This document shows, piece by piece, positions 12,641-24,329 of a stretch of 64,000 bases of DNA. The stretch is from Cherax quadricarinatus. Taxonomy: Eukaryota > Arthropoda > Malacostraca > Decapoda > Parastacidae. Each line of letters starts with the position of its first letter. Positions within the stretch are counted from its first letter, which is position 1. The stretch is taken from NCBI RefSeq assembly GCF_038502225.1, contig NC_091369.1, positions 12,293,502-12,357,501 of the forward strand, read 5' to 3'. The translations under genes and the position numbers were made by a program. Below the pieces are notes generated by a model that worked only from the letters and a program-made list of their open reading frames with translations, made no database searches and was not told the origin of the DNA.

Positions 12641-12744
12641 CAGGCTTTAATAAAAAATATAATAGTTGAAGAAATGCCAGAAATCTATTTCTTTCCTTTA
12701 ATAATTGTTTTACTTCTACCTGATCTACCTCTACCTTTCCACTT

Positions 12745-13085
12745 AGTCTTTGTATTGTACATCCCATATCCATCCTGTGCAGGATAGTGGCTAGTTTATT
12801 GTGCACCCCATATCCATCCTGTGCAGGATACTGGCTAGTTTACTGTGCACCCCATATCCATCCTGTGCAGGATAGTGGCTAGTTTATTGTGCACCCCATA
12901 TCCATCCTGTGCAGGATAGTGGCTAGTTTACTGTGCACCCCATATCCATCCTGTGCAGGATAGTGGCTAGTTTATTGTGCACCCCATATCCATCCTGTGC
13001 AGGATAGTGGCTAGTTTATTGTTCACCCCATATCCATCCTGCGGATGGTAATGGCTAGTTTACTGTGCACCTTATGTCCATCCTG
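12745..13085 (-). repeat. 44-bp minisatellite, array 2, inverted
   Basis: About eight units. The minus strand reads CACAGGATGGATATGGGGTG followed by CACAATAAACTAGCCACTAT, the same unit as at 995-1503 but in opposite orientation. The last two copies (after 13020) are more diverged. Confidence 0.9.
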
Positions 13086-13549
13086 TGGAGGGTAGCACAA
13101 GAACATATGGATACACAAAAGGCGCAGGAACTAGGCCCCACAGCGTTCACAGGAGTACATATGAACATACACCTACAATTTATGTTCCATCTGATGCAAG
13201 CAAATTTCAGATATTTGTTTAAATATCTCTTAGTATTTATCTTTATTTTAGGCTGTCCTTGTTTTTGTATGTTACCTATTTGTTATCTTTATGTAATTTT
13301 ATGTATCTTCCTTATTTATTATCTCTTTTTTTAGTCCTGTTTATTTTTTTCTGTTGCTGTATACCAGATTTCCATTGGTGACGTTGAAAGTAGCACTGGT
13401 GGTTGGCAGACTGGTGATAGTGGTGGTGGAAGTGTGAAGAGCAAGGAACAGTGGTAAGGAACAGTATCATTCATCACACAGTAAGCCTGGTAATACTTGT
13501 GGTTAGGGTTCCTAAGGCTATTATTAAGTCCCCTTTCCTCTTTGCCCCT

Positions 13550-13550
<1 letters not shown>
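13086..13550. other. no gene recognised
   Basis: AT-rich, pyrimidine-rich DNA containing TTTATTTTAGGC-like strings that resemble splice acceptors, but no adjacent coding exon is evident. Nothing here matches other repeats in the window. Confidence 0.4.

Positions 13551-13634
<84 letters not shown>
13551..13634. repeat. (CT)41 microsatellite
   Basis: Uninterrupted CT dinucleotides. The leucine-serine and arginine-glutamate open frames across it are by-products. Confidence 0.97.
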
Positions 13635-13636
<2 letters not shown>

Positions 13637-13734
13637 ATTACAATTAATAAAATATTTAAATATTAACAAAATTGTTACTCCAGTTTATTAAGTTGATAAA
13701 ATCTGATAAACAAATTTTAAACAAACTTGACAGA

Positions 13735-14459
13735 TTTACCCTGTGTAAGGAACTTGAGACAACTTTATAATAAAGAAATTATTAGTTACCCGGTGTAAAA
13801 CAGATTGACAGTTATATTAAAGAGTTACCCGGTGTAAGGAAGCCAGATGCTGAGACAACTTTATTGTTATATTAAAGAAATTATTAGTTACCCGGTGTAA
13901 GGAAGCCAGATGCTGAGACAACTTTATTGTTATATTAAAGAAATTATTAGTTACCCGGTGTAAGGAAGCCAGATGCTGAGACAACTTTATTGTTATATTA
14001 AAGAAATTATTAGTTACCCGGTGTAAGGAAGCCAGATGCTGAGACAACTTTATTGTTATATTAAAGAAATTATTAGTTATCCGGTGTAAGGAAGCCAGAT
14101 GCTGAGACAACTTTATTGTTATATTAAAGAAATTATTAGTTACCCGGTGTAAGGAAGCCAGATGCTGAGACAACTTTATTGTTATATTAAAGAAATTATT
14201 AGTTACCCGGTGTAAGGAAGCCAGATGCTGAGACAACTTTATTGTTATATTAAAGAAATTATACCCGGTAGATGCTACCCGGTGTAAGGAAGCCAGATGC
14301 TGAGACAACTTTATTGTTATATTAAAGAAATTATTAGTTACCCGGTGTAAGGAAGCCAGATGCTGAGACAACTTTATTGTTATATTAAAGAAATTATTAG
14401 TTACCCGGTGTAAGGAAGCCAGATGCTGAGACAACTTTATTGTTATATTAAAGAAATTA
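13735..14459. repeat. 63-bp minisatellite (about 11 copies)
   Basis: The unit contains TTACCCGGTGTAAGGAAGCC followed by AGATGCTGAGACAACTTTAT and TGTTATATTAAAGAAATTAT. The first two units are truncated or diverged, and one unit near 14262-14282 is rearranged. A 63-bp unit (21 codons) keeps a 228-codon minus-strand frame open without evidence of coding. Confidence 0.92.
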
Positions 14460-14507
14460 AGTTTAGAAAGTTCACAGGTGAGGGAGGTTTGGTAGGTATA
14501 CAAGGCA

Positions 14508-16918
14508 GTCCCATGCCCATGCTGTGGGTGGGGCTCACCTCGTGCCCATGCTGTGGGTGGGGCTCACCTCGTGCCCATGTTGTGGGTGGGGCTCACCTCG
14601 TGCCCATGCTGTGGGTGGGGCTCACCTCGTGGGTGGGTGGGGCTCACCTCGTGCCCATGTTGTGGGTGGGGCCATGCCCATGTTGTGGGTGGGGCTCACC
14701 TCGTGCCCATGCTGTGGGTGGGGCTCACCTCGTGCCCATGCTGTGGGTGGGGCTCACCTCGTGCCCATGCTGTGGGTGGGGCTCACCTCGTGCCCATGCT
14801 GTGGGTGGGGCTCACCTCGTGCCCATGCTGTGGGTGGTGCTTCCCTCGTGCCCATGCTGTGGGTGGGGCTCACCTCGTGCCCATGCTGTGGGTGGGGCTC
14901 ACCTCGTGCCCATGCTGTGGGTGGTGCTTCCCTCGTGCCCATGCTGTGGGTGGGGCTCACCTCGTGCCCATGCTGTGGGTGGTGCTTCCCTCGTGCCCAT
15001 GCTGTGGGTGGGGCTTCCCTCGTGCCCATGCTGTGGGTGGTGCTTCCCTCGTGCCCATGCTGTGGGTGGGGCTCACCTCGTGTCCATGCTGTGGGTTCCC
15101 TCGTGCCTATGCTGTGGGTGGTGCTACCCTCGTGCCCATGCTGTGGGTGGTGCTTCCCTCGTGCCCATGATGTGGGAGGGGCTTCCCTCGTGCCCATGCT
15201 GTGGGTGGGGTTCACCTCGTGCCCATGATGTGGGTGGTGCTTACCTCGTGCCCATGATGTGGGTGGTGCTTACCTCGTGCCCATGCTGTGGGTGGGGCTT
15301 CCCTCGTGCCCATGCTGTGGGTGGTGCTCACCTCGTGCCCATGCTGTGGGTGGGGCTTACCTCGTGCCCATGCTGTGGGTGGGGCTTCCCTGTGCCCATG
15401 GTGGTGGGGCTTCCCTCGTGCCCATGCTGTGGGTGGTGCTTCCCTCGTGCCCATGCTGTGGGTGGGGCTTCACCTCGTGCCCATGCTTCCCTCGTGCCCA
15501 TGATGTGGGTGGGGCTCACCTCGTGACCATGATGTGGGTGGGGCTCACCTCGTGCCCATGTCGTGGATGGGGCTCACCTCGTGCCCATGCTGTGGATGGT
15601 GCTTCCCTCGTGACCATGCTGTGGGTGGGGCTCACCTCGTGCCCATGCTGTGGATGGTGCTTCCCTCGTGCCCATGCTGTGGGTGGTGCTTCCCATGTGG
15701 GAGGGGTGGTGCTTCCCTCGTGCCCATGCTGTGGGTGGTGCTTCCTTCGTGACCATGCTGTGGGTGGTGCTTCCCTCGTGCCCATGCTGTGGGTGGTGCT
15801 TCCCTCGTGCCCATGCTGTGGGTGGGCTTCCCTGGTGCTTCCCTCGTGCCCATGCTGTGGGTGGTGCTTCCCTCGTGCCCATGCTGTGGGTGGTGCTTCC
15901 CTCGTGACCATGCTGTGGGTGGGGCTCACCTCGTGCCCATGCTGTGGGTGGTGCTTCCCTCGTGCCCATGCTGTGGGTGGTGCTTCCCTCGTGCCCATGC
16001 TGTGGGTGGTGCTTCCCTCGTGCCCATGCTGTGGGTGGGGCTCACCTCGTGCCCATGCTGTGGGTGGTGCTTCCCTCGTGCCCATGCTGTGGGTGGTGCT
16101 TCCCTCGTGCCCATGCTGTGGGTGGGGCTCACCTCGTGCCCATGCTGTGGGTGGTGCTTCCCTCGTGCCCATGCTGTGGGTGGGGCTCACCTCGTGCCCA
16201 TGCTGTGGGTGGGGCTCACCTCGTGCCCATGCTGTGGATGGTGCTTCCCTCGTGCCCATGCTGTGGGTGGCCCATGCTGTGGGTTCCCTCGTGCCCATGC
16301 GTGCCCATGCTGTGGGTGGGGCTCACCTGTGGCTGTGGGTGGTGCTTCCCTCGTGACCATGCTGTGGGTGGGGCTCACCTCGTGCCCATGCTGTGGGTGG
16401 TGCTTCCCTCGTGCCCATGCTGTGGGTGGTGCTTCCCTCGTGCCCATGCTGTGGGTGGTGCTTCCCTCGTGCCCATGCTGTGGGTGGTGCTTCCCTCGTG
16501 CCCATGCTGTGGGTGGTGCTTCCCTCGTGCCCATGCTGTGGGTGGTGCTTCCCTCGTGCCCATGCTGTGGGTGGTGCTTCCCTCGTGCCCATGCTGTGGG
16601 TGGTGCTTCCCTCGTGCCCATGCTGTGGGTGGTGCTTCCTTCGTGCCCATGCTGTGGGTGGGGCTCACCTCGTGCCCATGCTGTGGGTGGGGCTCACCTC
16701 GTGCCCATGCTGTGGGTGGGGCTCACCTCGTGCCCATGCTGTGGGTGGTGCTTCCCTCGTGCCCATGCTGTGGGTGGTGCTTCCCTCGTGCCCATGCTGT
16801 GCGTGGTGCTTCCCTCGTGCCCATGCTGTGGGTGGTGCTTCCCTCGTGACCATGCTGTGGGTGGGGCTCACCTCGTGCCCATGTCGTGGATGGGGCTCAC
16901 CTCGTGCCCATGCTGTGG
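14508..16918. repeat. 29-bp GC-rich minisatellite (about 83 copies)
   Basis: The unit is CTCGTGCCCATGCTGTGGGT plus GGGGCTCAC or GGTGCTTCC. The two variant units are interspersed in changing runs: the GGGGCTCAC type dominates the left part and the GGTGCTTCC type the right part. Several truncated units occur (14630, 15085, 15480, 16270). Because 29 is not a multiple of 3, each frame cycles through a 29-residue pattern, giving many overlapping false open frames on both strands. Confidence 0.95.
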
Positions 16919-17215
16919 TCGGTAGCCAAAAAATTACAGAGCCACATAATGGATCGAGGTACTGGGCGCCATCTCACACATAAACATTAACGAAAAAAGG
17001 GAAAAATCCTTATCGGTCCCTCTCTCTCTCTCTCTCTCTCACTCTCACTCTCTCAAACAGACAGACAAATTCATGTAAGGGTTAAGTCAGTACTGTAGTT
17101 CAAGAACCAGCAAGTATAAGATTCAAGTAGATACATCGTTATCTAGTGAGAGAAGCTGTCACAACCTTCAGAACCTAGAAACAGTGGAAATAAATGGTAT
17201 AAAATACCGACACAA
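16919..17215. other. no gene recognised; short (CT)n
   Basis: Holds a (CT)n tract near 17020-17055. At 17192-17210 it holds TGGTATAAAATACCGAC, a word that recurs at the edge of the hammerhead-like repeats (30113, 62668 inverted, 63537). Confidence 0.45.
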
Positions 17216-17398
17216 TGGAAATATAAACACAAATGCAGTATAATGTGATCCTTTATTGACTACGTTTCGCCCACACAGTGGGCTTTTTCAAGTCACGAAC
17301 AGAACTGAGTTCTGTTTGTGACTTGAAAAAACCCACTGTGTGGGCGAAACGTAGTCAATAAAGGATCACATTATACTGCATTTGTGTTTATATTTCCA
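17216..17398. repeat. foldback 1: inverted pair of hammerhead-like repeats
   Basis: This is a near-perfect 183-bp palindrome centred at 17307, with arms of about 91 bp and about two mismatches. Each arm holds CCCACTGTGTGGGCGAAACG followed by TAGTCAATAAAGGATC, so each strand carries the motif. The stem is CCCAC/GTGGG with a TGT loop. The 5' core reads CTTGAAAAA, diverged from CTGANGA. The adjacent word GGTATAAAATACCGAC ties it to the copies at 63530 and 30110. The head-to-head arrangement resembles the inverted terminal copies known for Penelope-like elements; that assignment is inference. Confidence 0.8.
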
Positions 17399-17570
17399 CC
17401 TAGAAACAGTATAAATCTGAGTCAGAATTGATGGGTCAGTCCAAATTGTTATGCACCAAATGTTAAAATAATTTATATTGACCAGTAAGATATATGGTAT
17501 AGAGAGGGAGGACAGAAACCAGATGTTCTCTTGGACATCACTACCTTACTCAACCACTCACTAAACTCAG

Positions 17571-17848
17571 GTGTCCTCTAGCTCAGTTGGTAGTGCACTC
17601 ATCTCACACACTGAGCTCCGTGGTTCGATTCCCGGTACTGGTGCAAACACTAGAGCGTTTCCTTAAGACTCCTGCTGTCCCTGTTCACCTAGCAGTAAGT
17701 AGGTAGCTGGGTGTTGGTCGACTGGTGTGGGTCGCATTCTTGTGGCAAAATTAACCTAATTTGCCTGCATAACCAAGGGCTTTCTATATAGTATGTCACT
17801 GATGTCAGCTATGTATGTACAAATTTATCATGTACTTGAAGAAATAAA

Positions 17849-17851
<3 letters not shown>
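17571..17851 (+). mobile_element. tRNA-derived SINE with (ATT)n tail
   Basis: The head has a clear A box (TAGCTCAGTTGGTAG, 17579-17593) and B box (GGTTCGATTCC, 17632-17642), as in a tRNA-derived polymerase III promoter. It is followed by a body with CTGGGTGTTGGTCGACTGGT and a 3' portion ending ATAAAAAGT before an ATT tail. Diverged copies lie at 44818-45112 (plus) and 34745-34945 (minus), sharing GTCGACTGGTGTGGGTCGCA. Confidence 0.85.
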
Positions 17852-17906
<55 letters not shown>

Positions 17907-17964
17907 TGTTATTCTTATTATTATTATAATTATTAATTATTAATTATTATTATTATTATTAATT

Positions 17965-18026
<62 letters not shown>

Positions 18027-18027
18027 G
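17852..18027. repeat. (ATT)n then (ATC)n microsatellite
   Basis: About 17 ATT triplets, then an imperfect ATT/AAT stretch, then about 21 ATC triplets (17964-18027). It probably expanded from the SINE tail. Confidence 0.93.
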
Positions 18028-18158
18028 TATATTCAACAGATGGAGTAACCTGAAGTCAACAGATTCCTGATGTTTGCTTGGTAACTACATCAGGACATTC
18101 AGTTGACAGTGAGTCAACTGAGTCAATAATGATAGCAGTGATAGACATACAGTTCTGA

Positions 18159-18429
18159 TCTCAGTAGTAGTAACCAGTTACCAGTAACCAGTTACCAGTA
18201 ACCTGTCCGTTGACTCAACGACCAACCGTCTTGAGTCACGGTCTGTGCTGAGTTGACACTAATTCAAAAGACCCACTACGGGGTACTGGCCAGCCGGCTA
18301 GTCAGTGTTACGAGTGGAAGCAAGGAGATAGGTACGGCTGCGGGCTCTGTCCACATATCAGTAATTATACGTATAACAGCCTACGTGAGTATTTCTACCC
18401 TAATCCACGTATCGAACTCCCACATGATA
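18159..18429 (+). repeat. 5' LTR of gypsy element 1
   Basis: Repeats at 23527-23800. It opens with a short internal tandem of CAGTTACCAGTAAC words. Identical to the 3' copy for about 150 bp, then diverged around 18305-18350 (GTGTTACGAG versus GTTTTGACGAG and neighbours). The end is set by the primer-binding-like site that starts at 18432. Confidence 0.85.
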
Positions 18430-18431
18430 AA

Positions 18432-18450
18432 TGGTGTACAGCGGTGTGGA
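18432..18450 (+). promoter_or_regulatory. primer-binding-like site, element 1
   Basis: TGGTGTACAGCGGTGTGGA begins 2 bp after the 5' LTR and starts with TGG, as expected for complementarity to a tRNA 3' CCA end. The element 2 counterpart reads TGGTGACAGCGGTGGG. The priming tRNA was not identified. Confidence 0.6.
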
Positions 18451-20586
18451 GCGTGGATTTACGTTTTTAAGGGTAATTCAAGGCGTTTGAAGACTGTTGT
18501 GAGTAGCCGGCAGGGTCAGAGGTGATTCTACCAGCTATACCCTCGCGCACCACCAGCCAGCAGCCTACTCCCCTCAAACCTACTGCCTGCAAGCCTGTTG
18601 CAGCCGTTTCAAGCTTCCTGGCTTAGTTCGTGTGCTAATTGCTTCAATCTCCGAGGGGTTGACCCGGATTTTGCAATTAAGCCAGTCAGTAAGCCAGACT
18701 GTGGAAGTGTACGCCAGTCAGCCTATCATCCAGCCTGTCTCCTGTCATCCAACTGCTCCTCCGTGCTTTGTGCATCGTTACACGTCTTCCAGTCATTCAT
18801 TCTCGTGGGGTAAGCCAGTCAGCCAACCCAGCTTCTAACCCAGCTGAGAGAGAGAAGTAAGCCACGCAGTAAGAAGTAAGCCAAGTTCCTCTGAAGTATT
18901 GTGTATCTCGCTTTGTGCTTCCTGTTGGATGCTAAGAGTGGTTTTTACCATTCCTGTGGCATAGAGTGGGTTAAGCCATCTCGTGGGTCGTGGAGTGAGC
19001 GCGTCCGCCAGAGAGTCTTCTCCCCCACCTCTCCTCCACCTCCCGGGGTGCGCGGCAGTACCCCAGCGAGAGTCACACCCCCCACTCTCTCCCACCAGCC
19101 ATCCACTCTTCTACCTGTGGTTGTTTGCACCCTTGTACCGGGTCCTAGTACTGTTTTGGCTCACATAATTGGTCAAGAGATTGTAGCTGGTGCCACCGAT
19201 AAAGCCAGTTATGTGAGTTCGTCTAGAACGCACATTTCTTCATGACAACAGTGAATGTAGGTGACGTCAGCCATCACCGCGCGGGACACCAGACACCCGC
19301 ACCCCCAACAGTACTCACCGTCCGTCTCCTACTCTCGACTTCAGTGATAATTTCTTGAGACATTTTCTTGCATTTAAAGACATTTGCGTGTGTGAGATAT
19401 TTATAGTAAATTGTTTGTGTACTCTAAACCTTGTGTTTTTCAGTGTAAAAGCAGTATTTTCTTTGACTCAGTATTTTTAGAATATTTTTTCAGTGTTTTC
19501 ACTTATCTTATATTTTTCTGCTGTGTTTTTCTTTATGCTACTCCTGTCTGTAGTAAGTATTATTGTGTAGTGTACCAGTCAGTCACTCTGTGTGAAGTGA
19601 TTCATTTTTTTTATTGTATTCTTTCAGAGTTGTATTCTGCAGTGATATTCACCCCAGTATACCAAATTTTCCATTTATTTCTATGTGTGTCATTTTTTTT
19701 CGTATGCCAACAGTGTCTCATTTCTCTAATTTTTTCGCAGACTGTGTACTATTATTTTTTGCCAGCAAAATTTTTGTCGTATCAGTCACAGCAAGACTTT
19801 GTTGTATCAGTCACAGCAGGATGTTGTTGTAAGAATTTGTTATAGTGAAGTGTGCCACGCAACTGTAAGTGTTATATTACCTGTTTGTACCTGTGTTTTA
19901 TTTTTTCATATTTTTATATTCTTGAACAAATTCACTCTTGATGTAATTTCAATTACTTTTAACGTAAAGTGTTTTCCTTACTCTGTTTGAGTAAATTGTT
20001 TTGTCTAATTTAAAATTAAGAGTTAAAGTGTTCAATCAGTTTATTTTTTTTGATCTTCATATTTTAATTCATTATTTTACCTGAGTTTTCCCAGTGACAA
20101 TTTATTACTGCAGTGATTGTTTCTAAACTTTATTTTGTTGCACTTGTTCTGAAGTGAATTATTTTTGAACTTGTTCTGCAGTGAATTATTTTCTTTTATT
20201 GATATTTTGTAAATTATATTTTAATTTTGTCTATGCATTCTTAGAAACTACTTAAAATTTCCCAGTTAACAATTTAATAATTTTATTTGACACTTTCACA
20301 TTGATTTAAAATTTAATTAATTAATTTCTTTATTAGCAAGAGTAAAGACAGCTCATTTTGAATTAAATTCAGTCTCCAGTAATATTTTTACTTGTATATT
20401 TCAATGTAAATTTTTTTTTTATTTTGGTCAATAGTCCTTTAAATTGAGTTTTCATTCCTCTTGCAGTGTATTTAGAAATTATTCTGCAGAATTAGTTGTA
20501 TATCTTTTCATTTCAATTCTAGAATTATATATCATTTTTATTGTTCATTATTTTTGCCTTATTTGTTCTCGTGTTACTTTGCCATT
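18451..20586 (+). other. long leader of gypsy element 1
   Basis: A leader of about 2.1 kb between the primer-binding site and gag. Its first 800 bp are mixed in composition and its last 1.2 kb are very AT-rich, with many TTTATT and GTGAATTATTTT words. No frame in it has a recognisable motif. Element 2 has a leader of comparable size. Confidence 0.6.
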
Positions 20587-21012
20587 ATGTCTCACATACC
20601 GTCAAGTGATACTTTAGTGAATGTCGACACTCAGACTCAGACTGCTGGTCCTGTCATCAGTCCTCACAGTTCCTTACCGACTGACAGACCGACTCAGACA
20701 CCGAGATATTATAGTTATACTCGTGATTCCCTTGATGCGTTACCTTTATTCAATGGCCATGTACATAGTCTTGAAGCATGGTTTGCGTTCATGTCCCAGT
20801 CACTTTTGAATGTTCACTTAGTGTATCATGCCTGTCAAAGTCAATATGAATCAGTCCACAGTACCAACATTCCCTTACTCACTGAAAGACAATACCTAGC
20901 CTTTGAGCAATGTGTTTGTTCTCACAGCTTGTATCTGAGATTTGTTAAAGTGCTGCGAAATGTGAAGTTCAGATTAAGTTCCTATAGATCCGTGAATTAC
21001 TTATTAACGTAG
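20587..21012 (+). pseudogene. gag N-terminal fragment, element 1
   Basis: The ATG at 20587 opens about 141 codons ending at TAG (21010-21012). The middle reads DALPLFNGHVHSLEAWF, a gag-like start. The last about 70 residues match element 2 (minus 40013-40231) and end in the same place (SVNYLLT, stop). After the stop, gag-like coding appears in other frames, so the frame is broken and lacks a full capsid and nucleocapsid. Confidence 0.6.
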
Positions 21013-21554
21013 CCGAGCGGTCAGGCACTAGTAATACTGTCACTCCTGTCTGGACTCCAGCCACAATATCATGCACGCACGATAGTGCTCTACTATCCTT
21101 GCGATGGCGACTTGTTCAAGTATTCGTTCCTTCCCAGGGGACGCTTTGAGAAGAACTTTACTTGCAACGAGTTATGCCATCTCTTGCTGATGCCACCAGC
21201 CATTGCAGAAAGACGTTTCTGTGGCTAGTGTGCTCACTTGAGTGTTGTTGTTGTCCCTTGTGTTTCAGATTGTGATCCCATCCTAGTTGACAGTAATCAG
21301 TGCATTGTAAGAAGTTATTTCTCGAGTAACTTCCACGTTGTTAAAGTTTGTACGTGTAGTTTCTTTATAGTTGATACCTCGTGTCACTGTGTGCGACTCA
21401 GAATATCAGCATTGTTCACCGTGTTCATTTCTTTTCTCCTGTGCTTGCAGTTTGAGATAGTAGATTCGTTCTCCCTTGCTCATATTGCGTGTTATAGCGT
21501 TAATTTTTCAACCGGGGGGAGTCATCCACTCCACCGAGTTTGTTCATTCCTCCA
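21013..21554 (+). pseudogene. gag-pol remnant with internal deletions, element 1
   Basis: Shares words with element 2 such as GATCCCATCCTAGTTGACAG and AATCAGTGCATTGTAAGAAG, and later TTGAGATAGTAGATTCGTTC. Frames are broken. A pyrimidine-rich stretch ending CTGTGCTTGCAG at about 21440-21451, resembling a splice acceptor, is kept in both elements. The RNase H tail seen in element 2 (157 bp around GKSNVVADALSR) is absent here at about 21568. Confidence 0.6.
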
Positions 21555-23083
21555 GTAAGAAAGAACCGATCCCTTGTGTTCTGGTGATACGATTCCTGCT
21601 CCAGGAAGATCTTATTCTGACTGTGAAGCCACCAGCTCCCATCAGTGACTTTCTCATGAACCAAGAATTACTGTATCGAACAGCCGAGTTGGGTACTCCA
21701 AGCAGAAGAGTATACCAGTTAGTAATTCCACAGTCACTAGTGAATGTAGCCTTACAGCTAGTTCACGATGTACCAGGTGTTGCACACCCTGGTATGGATC
21801 GTTCAGTAAAACAAGCCAGATTGAAATACTTTTGGCCTCGTATGGCAACTGATATTTCTGAGTATGTTAAGAAATGTAGTGTCTGCATGCAACATAAAGG
21901 CAATGCTAATGGTCCTAATCCAATCCAAGTGTATCCTACTACTAGCGAACCTTGGGAAAGAGTTGCGCTAGATTTGTTAACTAATTTCCAATGTTCCCTC
22001 CAAGGTAACAAACATCTGTGTGTTATGGTAGACCATTTCACCAGATATTGTGAGTTAGTTCCTATTGCAGATAAGACTGCCGAGACAGTAGCTAAAGCGT
22101 TTAAAGAACGCATTATCTGCAGGCATACCACCCCTAAGTCCCTAGTAACAGATAATGGAGGTGAATTCTGTAATGAAATTCTTGAAAATTTGTGTACCTT
22201 GTACAAGATCTCTAAGTCCACCATTGTTCCTCATCATCCTGCCAGCAATGGGTTAGCGGAACGAACCAATAAGAAAGTACTTGATGTATTGAGAGCCACT
22301 ATCAATCCCAATAGTGAAACTTGGGATGAAGTTATACCTGATGTGCAGTGTGCTATAAATTCTGCTTACAATGTTTCTATAGGTGACACTCCACATTATG
22401 CATTGTATGGTGTAGATAAACGTTTGCCTTATGAGTTGTTATATTCTAATCCGAAACCAAATTACAACCCTGATGATTTTGTAGCAACTCGTACCAGCTT
22501 AGCTCAAAGTGTTTTTAGAAGAATCCGTGAAACACTTCATAAATCAACAGCAGAATTTACAAGAGTCGCAAATACTCGAGTAAAGCCATCTAAAATCAAA
22601 GTAGGTTCGAGAGTTATGCTGACTAACTTTAACAAAACGTCTGCAATGCCAAAGCTTGATCAAAAGTTTGTTGGTCCTTATCGAGTAGTTGAACATATCA
22701 CTGGTAATAAGTATAAGGTTAGAGAGATTAGTACTGGTCAGTATAAAGAATCGCATTTGGATCATATGAAGTTAGTATGTGATGATAATGATGTTCCAAC
22801 CCAGACTAATGTGACAGACTCTGACAATCCTCCTGATCCTGTACTCTCTTCCTCTGATACTCAGTCAGACGATCAACCTGAATGTCGTTATTCCCTACGT
22901 ACACGACAGGTATTGAGAAATCCTCAAGTATCATTTGTAACTTCCAATTCAGATTTGCCTCAAATACAGCATGAGTTAGCCAATGCTACAGAGTTTGATC
23001 CTCCCAGAGATGACACCCATTCTGCATATGCCAATCTTACCCTAGCAGAGTTGGGGTTAAATGTAAATAACCTGTATAGATGA
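21555..23083 (+). CDS. Ty3/gypsy integrase
   Basis: An uninterrupted frame (open from 21476) ending at TGA 23083; no genuine start is evident, as expected for the tail of a polyprotein. Numbered from 21476 it has an HHCC zinc finger (H97, H104, C134, C137), a DDE catalytic core (D166, D226, E262, with 35 residues between the last two, in VTDNGGEF and LAERTNKK) and a GPY/F-type module (KFVGPYRVVEHITGNKYKV, about 397-415). This enzyme inserts the element's cDNA into host DNA. Without reverse transcriptase the element cannot act alone, but this part could still be translated. Confidence 0.9.
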
Positions 23084-23480
23084 ATAATTACAGTATCAAC
23101 TTATCAGTATTCAAGAATTTTTTTTTTGTGTTCATGTTCTCTCCGCATTCTGAGAGTTAACAGTCTAGATTTGCGTGCACCGAATCTGCCTTTCTGTTAA
23201 ACACTCTTTCTTTGTATATATTCCTTCCTCAGAATCCGTAGATCACACGAATACAGATCGATCGATCAAAATTTTTGTTTTTATCACTTGTAATCTCAAT
23301 GTTGAGTTCGTTGTTCATTTGTTGAGTTTTAAGTTGTACTATAGTATACCTTGTATTGCATTACAGTTTCAGTTACGTAAGCTTTCATTCCAATGTTCTA
23401 CTTATGTATCTATAATGTTTCATGTTGTGTACTTTGACATTGTATAGAATCAGCCCAAGCCGTGTACCTGCCATCTCTAG
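23084..23480 (+). other. 3' untranslated region of gypsy element 1
   Basis: AT-rich, with no frame of note. It shares TTCTGAGAGTTAACAGTCTA and GATTTGCGTGCACCGAATCT with the minus strand of element 2 near 38740-38790. Confidence 0.6.
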
Positions 23481-23495
23481 TTGTATTAGTTGTAT

Positions 23496-23515
23496 GTCGA
23501 GACGACATACGTTAG
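23496..23515 (+). promoter_or_regulatory. perfect hairpin just upstream of the 3' LTR, element 1
   Basis: GTATGTCG-AGA-CGACATAC is an 8-bp perfect inverted repeat ending about 13 bp before the LTR. The same hairpin (loop GGA) stands at the same place in element 2. A polypurine tract is expected at this position in LTR retrotransposons, and none is seen. Confidence 0.65.
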
Positions 23516-23526
23516 CGTCGCCGAGC

Positions 23527-23800
23527 TCTCAGTAGTAGTAACCAGTTACCAGTAACCAGTTACCAGTAACCTGTCCGTTGACTCAACGACCAACCGTCTT
23601 GAGTCACGGTCTGTGCTGAGTTGACACTAATTCAAAAGACCCACTACGGGGTACTGGCCAGCCGGCTAGTCAGTTTTGACGAGTGGAAGCAAGGAGGCAA
23701 GGTAACGGCTGCGGGCACTCTCCACATAACAGTAATTATACGTATAACAGCCTACGTGAGTATTTCTACCCTAATCCACGTATCGAACTCCCACATGATA
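23527..23800 (+). repeat. 3' LTR of gypsy element 1
   Basis: Second copy of 18159-18429. It starts right after CGCCGAGC, the same boundary word (CCGAGC) that precedes the 3' LTR of element 2. Confidence 0.85.
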
Positions 23801-24007
23801 GTGATAGTTATAGGCATGATGGTAAACACAAGTAGAACCACTGACATACACGGCTCTGTGAGTGGCGGTGTAGTAACATGAGTAGTTTAAGACAGTAAGA
23901 GTAGTATTTAGTAGCCTACGTCATCCATCTCTCCTGCAAATTACATGCTTGTTTTCAGGTATGGTACGGTACATGTTTTCCCTTTGTTTTCGTACAGGCA
24001 GTGGATG

Positions 24008-24110
24008 GAGAAAAGTACAGCATATGCACGGATGACTTATATACTGCAGTCTGGTGAGTGGAAGCAGCAGGAGGAGGAGTCACCAGTGGAAAAATCCACT
24101 AGTGTAAGTC
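24008..24110. repeat. dispersed repeat, paired with 29062-29170
   Basis: Shares AAAGTACAGCATA, GGCTTATATACTG-like, GGTGAGTGGAAGCAG and ATCCACTAGTGTAA words in the same order with 29062-29170. No coding content. Confidence 0.6.
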
Positions 24111-24250
24111 ATGCCTAGAGGACTGCTTTTCTATCCTTGTCTTACACACCTAGATAACAAACGATAGTTCTCAGTCAAGGTGGAAGTTGATAGTTCTCAG
24201 CAGGTAGTCTCGGTGTGGACTTCCAAAGTCCTCTGCTATCTGTTTCTCAC

Positions 24251-24256
<6 letters not shown>

Positions 24257-24306
<50 letters not shown>
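24257..24306. repeat. (CT)25 microsatellite
   Basis: Uninterrupted CT dinucleotides followed by a short (CA)n run. Confidence 0.96.
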
Positions 24307-24311
<5 letters not shown>

Positions 24312-24329
24312 CACACACACACGCACACA

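Larger units (their letters stand above)
18159..23800 (+). mobile_element. Ty3/gypsy LTR retrotransposon, element 1
   Basis: Direct repeats of about 271-274 bp flank an internal region with a primer-binding-like site, a gag-like start and an intact integrase. Protease, reverse transcriptase and RNase H are missing. LTR boundaries (TCTCAG..CATGATA) do not show TG..CA ends, and I find no certain target duplication. The two LTRs differ at roughly ten positions clustered in about 60 bp, so the insertion is older than element 2. Internal sequence is shared with element 2 (38164-42794, minus), but the LTRs are unrelated. Confidence 0.85.

Noticed and set aside
14423..16983. Many overlapping frames of 60-380 codons rich in cysteine, proline and tryptophan
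   Set aside because: Cyclic translations of a 29-bp unit in all frames of both strands.
21476..21554. Start of the integrase protein at 21476
   Set aside because: The first codons cross a junction of deleted segments. The conserved protein similarity to element 2 begins only at about 21580.
23801..23830. Target duplication for gypsy element 1 (GTGATAG also at 18138)
   Set aside because: The left copy is about 14 bp away from the LTR edge, so it is not a proper flanking duplication.
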